From CAYHSY01 sp964359435 (GTDB lineage: Bacteria; Patescibacteriota; Minisyncoccia; UBA6257; JAUSGH01): DNA of 25,903 nt. The stretch covers positions 1 through 25,903 of the forward strand of contig CAYHSY010000003.1 in the NCBI GenBank assembly GCA_964359435.1, written 5' to 3'. The translations under genes were made by a program, and so were the position numbers. The notes under the pieces are model-generated. The model was not told where the DNA came from. It saw only the letters and a list, made by a program, of their open reading frames with translations, and made no database searches. The first letter of the stretch is position 1. Each line of letters begins with the position of its first letter. Shown here one piece after another: positions 21,435 through 25,903 of this stretch.

Positions 21435-23126
21435 TCATTTCCGGTCCGGCGGGATATTGTAATAATTCAGCATGAACTCGGTCAATTCACGGAAGGCGGG
21501 CACGACTGTCGCGCCGGCTAGCGGAGCGCCTTTCGGTTTGTCGAGTTTTATAAGTATAGCAAATTTCGGATTGCTGGCGGGCGCGTAACCGGCGTAGGAA
21601 TTAATAACTTCATCGGTATAACCGCCCCGCTTAAAGTCCGGCACTTGAGCCGTGCCGGTTTTACCCGCCACGCTGTAACGCGGAATTTGAGCCACCCCGG
21701 CCTTATCAACGGCCGAAACCATCATTCCAGTCACGGCTTTAGCCGCGCTTTCCGAGACTACGCGCCTCACAATGGATGGGCTCTTGTCGGCTGTCACATA
21801 AGGCCGCATCAGCATGCCGCCATTCGCTATGGCGGAAAAAGCATTCACTAATTCGATAGGAGTCAAAGAAATGCCTTGGCCATAGGAAGCCGTCGCAAAA
21901 TTGATATCTTGCGCATTTTTTTCAAGATTTCTGAGATTACCGGATAATTCACCCGGAAGATCAATGCCGGTTTTATCGTTAAGTCCGAAATTAACCAGAT
22001 AATCATAAAACTTTTTGTGGCCGATTAATTTTTCCGCGTAAGCGGCGCCGGTGTTGATGGATTGCTCGATGACTTCAGTCATGGTTACCGTTCCATTGCT
22101 CTTCATGTCCCAATTACGGATGGTCTTGCCATTAAGCGTCAAGCTACCCGAATCATAAAATCTGGTTTTCGGCGTCAAACTGCCAGAATCAAGTCCGGCG
22201 GACATGGTGATAACCTTAAGAATAGAGCCGGGTTCATATACGGCGGCAGTAGCATGATTTAAAAAAGTACCCAAGTCATATTTAGAATAGCTGTTAGGAT
22301 CAAAACGAGGGTAATTCGCCATGGCCAAAATGGCTCCGGTTTTAGGAGCTTCAACAATAATCGTGCCGCGCTCGGCTTCGTATTTTTCCGATAAATCCAA
22401 CAAAATCTCCTCCGCTCTCGCCTGGATATTACGATCGATAGTTAAAACAATGTCCGTACCAGGAATACTCCTTTCAATTTTAAGAGGAGTAATTTTGCCC
22501 GGCCGGCCGGCCAGCGATGCATCATAAAAGGCCTCAATGCCGTAACGACCAACTTCCAAATCATCCGAACCCGATCCGACAAAACCGACTAATTGAGCGG
22601 CTAAAGCATTAAAAGGATAATAACGATAACTGGCCTCATCAATATAGATACCTTGCAAATTCAACCCTTGCACGCGCGCCACCGCTTCCGCCGTAGCTCT
22701 TTTGACCAACAATTCATATAAATCGTTCGGCTTTCCGAGAAGAGTTAGTAGACGCGCCGCTTCCAACCCCAACGCCTCACTAAGCAACTCCGATGCTTCT
22801 GCCGGATCCTCTATTTCCTTGGGCACGGCAAAAATAATCGGGTACATTTTATTCAAAGCAGCCGGTATGGAATTATTATCTTTATCCTTAAAATAGATCG
22901 CTCCTCGGGGTGGGGCAAGATATGCCGCAAAACGCTGGCGAGACAGAGCTTTATTCGAATAGTAGTCCCCTTTTTGGATTTGAAGGCGATAAAAATTAAA
23001 CACCAGAACAAGATAGAAAACCAAAATGGCGGCGCACACCATGACAAGCCGGCCATGTCTTAAAGAAAAATATCCGCCGGGAGACGGCAATTTGACATCT
23101 TTTTTAGACCAAATGAAAAATTTCAT
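21435..23126 (-). CDS. ftsI: Peptidoglycan D,D-transpeptidase FtsI (PBP2/PBP3-type)
   Basis: A septal penicillin-binding protein that cross-links wall peptides. One N-terminal membrane helix (about residues 27-47) precedes a PBP-dimer domain and the transpeptidase domain. The catalytic SILK motif is near residue 300 (EPGSILKVIT), the SIN motif near 356 and KTGTAQVP near 490. At 563 residues it is of normal length for class B PBPs, without PASTA repeats. It lies in the dcw cluster after rsmH and an FtsL-like gene. No SD. Confidence 0.96.
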   Translation of the reverse strand: MKFFIWSKKDVKLPSPGGYFSLRHGRLVMVCAAILVFYLVLVFNFYRLQIQKGDYYSNKALSRQRFAAYLAPPRGAIYFKDKDNNSIPAALNKMYPIIFAVPKEIEDPAEASELLSEALGLEAARLLTLLGKPNDLYELLVKRATAEAVARVQGLNLQGIYIDEASYRYYPFNALAAQLVGFVGSGSDDLEVGRYGIEAFYDASLAGRPGKITPLKIERSIPGTDIVLTIDRNIQARAEEILLDLSEKYEAERGTIIVEAPKTGAILAMANYPRFDPNSYSKYDLGTFLNHATAAVYEPGSILKVITMSAGLDSGSLTPKTRFYDSGSLTLNGKTIRNWDMKSNGTVTMTEVIEQSINTGAAYAEKLIGHKKFYDYLVNFGLNDKTGIDLPGELSGNLRNLEKNAQDINFATASYGQGISLTPIELVNAFSAIANGGMLMRPYVTADKSPSIVRRVVSESAAKAVTGMMVSAVDKAGVAQIPRYSVAGKTGTAQVPDFKRGGYTDEVINSYAGYAPASNPKFAILIKLDKPKGAPLAGATVVPAFRELTEFMLNYYNIPPDRK

Positions 23127-23203
23127 AACCGGAGCCGCTATTGAATCAAATCCAACAATCTTAAACTACGCCGAATTTACAAGCTTGACCGCGGAATCCA
23201 AAA

Positions 23204-23518
23204 CTAGCGATTAGCCAAAAACGGGCTGGGAGAAACTTCCAGATATTCCGGATGCACCAATTTCACCAGCCCGGCGGCGGAAGCCGCTTGATGCAGATTC
23301 TTCACATCCATTAATGAATAACGATCATTCTTCAATTCGGCATTTTCGGTTTCAAAAGACATAATCTTCTCTTCCAACGATGCAATTTTGTGATTCTGAT
23401 TTACCGTCTGATTATACACCGAAATACTCAAAAGAGCGACTGACAGAAGCAGGCCTATGCTTCCCCAAAAAAAGATATTCACGCGCTTTTTATTTTTATT
23501 CGGTTCGATGATGGTCAT
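23204..23518 (-). CDS. ftsL: FtsL-like septum protein
   Basis: 104 residues: a basic N-terminus, one membrane helix (about 14-34), then a coiled coil (IASLEEKIMSFETENAELKN) and a short C-terminal tail. Size, topology and position between rsmH and ftsI match FtsL, which links FtsB to FtsW/FtsI at the division site. FtsL is poorly conserved, so the call rests on context. It starts only 3 bp after the rsmH stop, so it is translated from the same mRNA. Confidence 0.8.
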   Translation of the reverse strand: MTIIEPNKNKKRVNIFFWGSIGLLLSVALLSISVYNQTVNQNHKIASLEEKIMSFETENAELKNDRYSLMDVKNLHQAASAAGLVKLVHPEYLEVSPSPFLANR

Positions 23519-23521
23519 ATT

Positions 23522-24478
23522 TCAAAATCTTTTTATGACAGAACCAAATGATTCATACGCCGATAAAAGCATGGCGGTACGTTTGTCGGAGGCCGCGGAA
23601 CCAAGGTCACGCATGGCTATGGCCCGCAATTTAGCCGAACGGGCCCGAGGATTCTCCGCGAGTTCGTTTCCATCGGGCGTGATGACTTTCTTGTTAATAA
23701 GAGAGACGCGGCCGGCTTTAGAAAGATCGCGGAATATATTTTTAACGATCCGATCTTCGTTGGAATGGAAAGTTATAACCGCTACCCGGCCGCCGGGTTT
23801 CACAATTTTATCCAAGATATTCAAAAGAGAGCTCAAGTTTTCAAATTCATGATTCGCGTAAATGCGGAGAGCCAAGAAAGCGCGGGTGGCCGGATTGATG
23901 CGCCCCCGTTCATAACTTTTGGGCACGGCGCGCAGAATGGCATCCCGGAGATCGAACGTCGTTTCTATGTTTTTCTGTTTTAATGTTTTTTTAATTTCTT
24001 GAGCAATCCGACGGCTATATCTCTCATCGCCAAATTCATAAATAATGTCGGCTAATTCTTCCTCCTTTAATTCCCGCAAAAGAACTTTGACGGGAACCGA
24101 CTCATCGCGCAAAGTCATAAGGAGCGGCTCGTCTTTTTGGAAAGTAAAACCGCGGCCGGAGGACTCGATTTCATCGGATGAGAGGCCTAAGTCCAACATC
24201 AAGCCATCGGCCAAACCGAGATTAAATGATTCCAAGATTTTCGACAGATTGGCAAAATTATCCCGCGCGGCGATCACACGCTGGTCATTCAGCTTATTGA
24301 AATCGGCAATCGCCTGCCCATCTTCATCAACAACCAATAATTTTCCGGCCGGACCCAGGGCATCCAGAAGCAAACGCGCGTGCCCGCCGCCGCCCAAAGT
24401 CCCATCAATCATAAAGTCGCCTGGTTTGGGCGCGAGTATTTCCAAAACTTCTTTTGTCATGACGGGTTTGTGGATCAT
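23522..24478 (-). CDS. rsmH: 16S rRNA (cytosine-1402-N4)-methyltransferase RsmH
   Basis: Methylates C1402 of 16S rRNA in the P site using S-adenosylmethionine. 318 residues, starting HKPVMTKEVLEIL, with the SAM motif DGTLGGGGHA (25-34), LMLDLGLSS and the helical insert, then RVAVITFHSNEDRIVK and a C-terminal NPRARSAKLRAI. The frame extends 29 codons upstream inside mraZ, but the ATG at 24478 overlaps the mraZ TGA (ATGA) and gives the normal N-terminus. Confidence 0.97.
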   Translation of the reverse strand: MIHKPVMTKEVLEILAPKPGDFMIDGTLGGGGHARLLLDALGPAGKLLVVDEDGQAIADFNKLNDQRVIAARDNFANLSKILESFNLGLADGLMLDLGLSSDEIESSGRGFTFQKDEPLLMTLRDESVPVKVLLRELKEEELADIIYEFGDERYSRRIAQEIKKTLKQKNIETTFDLRDAILRAVPKSYERGRINPATRAFLALRIYANHEFENLSSLLNILDKIVKPGGRVAVITFHSNEDRIVKNIFRDLSKAGRVSLINKKVITPDGNELAENPRARSAKLRAIAMRDLGSAASDKRTAMLLSAYESFGSVIKRF

Positions 24479-24906
24479 AATCCGGATTCGCTTAATTTTT
24501 CGGCAATGGCATCGGAATTCTTTTCGGTTTTGGCGCGATAATCTTTCCAGGCGGCCGTGTCCCAAATTTCAATACGCTGATAAACACCTGTCACCACCGC
24601 TTCCTTTTTCAAGCCGGCGTATTCCCGCAGATGCGCCGGTATTAAAATGCGTCCCTGACTATCAAATTCCGCATCGGACGCCCCAGCCATGGTGAAGCGC
24701 GCGAAAGCGCGCGAGTCGGATTTAAGAAGTGAAAGTTCCATGATTTTTTTAGCCAGCACCTCCCATTCGCTCTCCGTAAAAACAAACAAGCAACGGTCCA
24801 AGCCGCGCGTGATGATGGCGCCTCCGCCCAGCTTCGGCCGGAACTTGGCCGGCACGGCCATGCGGCCTTTCCCGTCAATTGTGTGCTGGTACTCGCCGAT
24901 GAACAT
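24475..24906 (-). CDS. mraZ: Transcriptional regulator MraZ
   Basis: First gene of the dcw cluster; a ring-shaped DNA-binding protein that represses its own operon. 143 residues with the two AbrB-like halves: DGKGRMAVPAKFR (from 11) and DSQGRILIPAHLREYAGL (from about 82), the family signatures. The frame is open 50 codons further upstream, but the ATG at 24906 is the standard start. No SD; a -10-like CATACT lies 16 nt before the ATG and the main promoter is about 180 bp upstream. Confidence 0.97.
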   Translation of the reverse strand: MFIGEYQHTIDGKGRMAVPAKFRPKLGGGAIITRGLDRCLFVFTESEWEVLAKKIMELSLLKSDSRAFARFTMAGASDAEFDSQGRILIPAHLREYAGLKKEAVVTGVYQRIEIWDTAAWKDYRAKTEKNSDAIAEKLSESGL

Positions 24907-24937
24907 AGTTACACGAATGATTAGTATGCTCTGCCGG

Positions 24938-25019
24938 CTACGAAATACGGAATAATAACGGATACGCGGACTCGCCTCACACGCTTCCGCATTCCCATAT
25001 TGTTTCGTATTCCGTAGCC
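24938..25019. repeat. Imperfect inverted repeat in the mraZ leader
   Basis: GCTACGAAATACGGAAT at the left and ATTGTTTCGTATTCCGTAGC at the right are inverted copies with a few mismatches. They are separated by about 45 bp that also contain CGGATACG. It lies in the predicted untranslated leader of the dcw operon. From memory similar TTCGTATTCCGTAG units recur between genes in Parcubacteria. Confidence 0.6.
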
Positions 25020-25048
25020 CAACTAAAAAAATCCATTGTGGTGATAGA

Positions 25049-25108
25049 TTCCACACTATTCCCCACTTTCCACCACTTATATTTAACTATACGCCACCGC
25101 TCGCCACT
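25049..25108 (-). promoter_or_regulatory. MraZ-box array in 10-bp phase
   Basis: On the minus strand six 10-bp units run head to tail: AGTGGCGAGC, GGTGGCGTAT, AGTTAAATAT, AAGTGGTGGA, AAGTGGGGAA, TAGTGTGGAA. Five contain GTGG or GTGTGG at or near the same place. MraZ is known to bind short G-rich repeats spaced 10 bp apart near its own promoter (TGGGN-N5 in E. coli, AAAGTG-type in mycoplasmas). The array spans the promoter and transcription start. Confidence 0.8.
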
Positions 25109-25113
25109 GTCAA
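25086..25113 (-). promoter_or_regulatory. mraZ (dcw operon) promoter
   Basis: On the minus strand TTGACA (25113-25108), 16-bp spacer, TATAGT (25091-25086). The start would be near 25079, leaving a leader of about 170 nt before mraZ. The spacer itself holds two MraZ-box-like units. Confidence 0.78.
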
Positions 25114-25123
25114 AACACAAAAC

Positions 25124-25132
25124 TGTGGATAA
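25124..25132. promoter_or_regulatory. Single consensus DnaA box
   Basis: TGTGGATAA is the exact complement of the strong DnaA box TTATCCACA. It is 10 bp upstream of the mraZ -35 box. Only one copy was noticed here, so this is not an origin; DnaA control of the dcw operon is possible. Confidence 0.5.
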
Positions 25133-25209
25133 ATCACTTCCAACGGCATGTGACCGATTATGTCATTCCAGAGTTAAAAATATAGAACTCGTTTTAAAGG
25201 AGCGGCCAC

Positions 25210-25437
25210 ATGAGCGACAAGACCACGACCGGCACACTTTTCATCAACGGCGGCATGCAAACCACCATTCGCGCTCTCCGGCAGATAGGTTTCAACCTAC
25301 CAATTCGGTATGGCGGGGACAACGGCATCGTATCTTTCGGCCCAACCCTGCTGAACACCGCCAGCACAATCAAAGCTCAAGGTTTTCCGGGGGTGGTCAG
25401 AATCGACATCAGCGCAAACGCTCCGCTCGGCACTTAG
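25210..25437 (+). CDS. Unknown small protein
   Basis: Not recognised. 75 residues from an ATG preceded by AAAGGAG with 7-nt spacing. The protein is small, Gly/Thr/Ile-rich and has no membrane segment; the middle reads LRQIGFNLPIRYGGDNG. A terminator overlaps the stop codon. Size, strong SD and own terminator match the other small accessory genes of the window. Confidence 0.72.
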   Translation: MSDKTTTGTLFINGGMQTTIRALRQIGFNLPIRYGGDNGIVSFGPTLLNTASTIKAQGFPGVVRIDISANAPLGT

Positions 25438-25454
25438 CCCGACGGAGATTTTTT
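25421..25454 (+). terminator. Intrinsic terminator of the 25210 gene
   Basis: CTCCG/CGGAG outer stem with an inner TCGG/CCGA stem, followed by ATTTTTT (T run 25449-25454). The TAG stop is in the loop. Confidence 0.8.
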
Positions 25455-25553
25455 ATACTTCCTTTCTTCACCCTCTCGCAAAACCAAAATAATTTTGCTT
25501 CAGTGACAAAACCTTCTTCTTACTCGTCACGATTATAGGACTGTTCTGTATTT

Positions 25554-25577
25554 TGTGGGCGCACTTGGAGTCGAACG
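25554..25577 (-). pseudogene. tRNA 3'-end fragment
   Basis: On the minus strand CGTTCGACTCCAAGTGCGCCCACA is the 3' half of a T arm plus acceptor 3' strand. It is identical over 16 nt with the end of the tRNA-Val at 25733-25804. No matching 5' half exists nearby; upstream is a row of hairpins. It is a truncated tRNA remnant. Confidence 0.65.
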
Positions 25578-25589
25578 TCGCTTCGCTCC

Positions 25590-25670
25590 TTAGAAACCTC
25601 TCGGTTTCTAAACGGCCCGATGCACATCGGGCCTATTTCCTATACGGGGAAACACTAGCGTTTTTCCCCG
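25590..25670. repeat. Row of three hairpins
   Basis: Three consecutive inverted repeats: TTAGAAACC-TCTC-GGTTTCTAA (25590-25611), GGCCCGAT-GCAC-ATCGGGCC (25614-25633), CGGGGAAA ... TTTCCCCG (25645-25670). They lie between the tRNA fragment and tRNA-Val. None has a clear T run on the plus strand; their role is unknown. Confidence 0.75.
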
Positions 25671-25681
25671 ACCCCCTTTCA

Positions 25682-25711
25682 GTCCGATTCCAAGCACAAA
25701 TAAAAACAGCC
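25682..25711 (+). repeat. Inverted copy of the tRNA-Val T arm and tail
   Basis: GTCCGATTCCAAG followed directly by CACAAATAAAAACAGCC repeats, on the plus strand, the T arm and downstream sequence of tRNA-Val (minus strand, 25753-25718), but lacks the six acceptor bases TGCGCC. Together they make a long imperfect hairpin. Confidence 0.8.
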
Positions 25712-25734
25712 GCTAGTGGCTGTTTTTATTTGTG
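25695..25734. terminator. Hairpin terminator of tRNA-Val
   Basis: A perfect 17-bp stem (CACAAATAAAAACAGCC and complement) with loop GCTAGT. On the minus strand the 3' arm gives GGCTGTTTTTATTTG, a good intrinsic terminator. The stem includes the last base of the tRNA acceptor. Confidence 0.8.
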
Positions 25735-25804
25735 GGCGCACTTGGAATCGGACCAAGAGTCTTTGCAATGTGAATGCAACATTTTACCATTAAACTATGC
25801 GCCC
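25733..25804 (-). tRNA. tRNA-Val(CAC)
   Basis: Minus-strand cloverleaf of 72 nt: acceptor GGGCGCA/TGCGCCC, D stem GTTT/AAAT with a 7-nt loop, anticodon stem TTGCA/TGCAA with loop TTCACAT (anticodon CAC), variable loop AGACT, T stem CTTGG/CCAAG with loop TCCGATT, discriminator A. No CCA encoded. C replaces U at position 55, as in the tRNA-Lys. Confidence 0.92.
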
Positions 25805-25807
25805 GCT

Positions 25808-25903
25808 CTAGAACTTATAATAAACCAAAAAGCCCCCCGATGTCCATTGGGTGTACTCGTCCAGCACATTTGAGACTGCTTCGGCGTTAACTTGTTGCAA
25901 ATA
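25808..25903 (-). CDS. C-terminal end of a partial unknown gene
   Basis: A frame open from the window edge to a TAG at 25810-25808 encodes 31 residues ending TSGGFLVYYKF. It lies 3 bp before the tRNA-Val gene on the same strand. Composition is protein-like (charged then aromatic), but the piece is too short to identify and could be chance. Confidence 0.45.
   Translation of the reverse strand, partial: YLQQVNAEAVSNVLDEYTQWTSGGFLVYYKF

Noticed and set aside
24907..25056. N-terminally extended MraZ
   Set aside because: The extra 50 codons overlap an inverted repeat; MraZ proteins start at MFIGEY, and the family start codon is present at 24906.
25049..25132. Replication origin, because of the DnaA box and A/T-rich DNA
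   Set aside because: Only one DnaA box was found, and neither dnaA nor dnaN is nearby; the G-rich repeats are better explained as MraZ boxes.
1..25903. Alternative genetic code (UGA as glycine) known in some Patescibacteria
   Set aside because: Several well-identified genes end at UGA (mraZ and the AAA-type ATPase, for example), and core proteins show no in-frame UGA.

Overview
The window looks like a chromosomal segment of a Patescibacteria / Candidate Phyla Radiation bacterium, most likely Parcubacteria-like. This is inferred from gene content and style, not from a database match. Supporting signs are an otherwise ordinary set of core genes with many lacking a Shine-Dalgarno (SD) sequence, tRNA genes without an encoded CCA, intergenic DNA built from A-rich and palindromic dispersed repeats, and small lineage-type proteins (a 186-residue membrane-anchored family, a short pilin-like protein, a PaaX/Cas2-like protein). 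UGA is used as a stop, so the code is standard.

Layout. Positions 1-200 hold the 3' part of a tRNA-Lys(UUU) gene, a damaged second copy in which two short palindromes have been replaced by 16-bp palindromes, and a hairpin terminator. Positions 238-5571 (minus strand) are a heat-shock operon, hrcA-grpE-dnaK-(unknown membrane protein)-dnaJ, under one CIRCE operator. Positions 5690-7339 (minus) carry a membrane-anchored protein, a small coiled-coil ORF and a type IV pilin-like protein. A CorA-like transporter lacking GMN follows at 7463-8422 (plus). Positions 8439-10051 (minus) hold three unknown small genes with strong SDs and similar C-termini. Positions 10290-14042 (plus) hold cysS, dnaB and recR, then rplU and a small membrane protein on the minus strand. 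Positions 14920-18160 hold an AAA_28/NadR-type P-loop protein, a saccharopine-dehydrogenase-family enzyme, a convergent UDP-glucuronate decarboxylase-type enzyme and a small unknown gene. Positions 18314-19055 hold a PaaX/Cas2-like gene bounded by two almost identical perfect palindromes. A HIT-family protein and tRNA-Glu(CUC) follow. Positions 20151-25113 (minus) are a division/wall (dcw) cluster, mraZ-rsmH-ftsL-ftsI-murF, with murE missing from its usual place. The end holds a small SD-led gene, tRNA fragments and hairpins, tRNA-Val(CAC), and the C-terminus of a partial gene.

How it works together. HrcA binding the CIRCE would control the DnaK-GrpE-DnaJ chaperone system. MraZ probably represses its own dcw operon through repeats in 10-bp phase that overlap the promoter. 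Core genes here mostly lack SD sites, and several have a -10 box 6-7 nt before the start codon, which predicts leaderless mRNAs. The accessory small genes instead have strong SD sites, and most have their own intrinsic terminator. The most intriguing possible new system is the palindrome-bounded PaaX/Cas2-like gene. Alongside it is a wider palindromic-element activity that has altered a tRNA copy, intergenic repeats and possibly cysS coding sequence.
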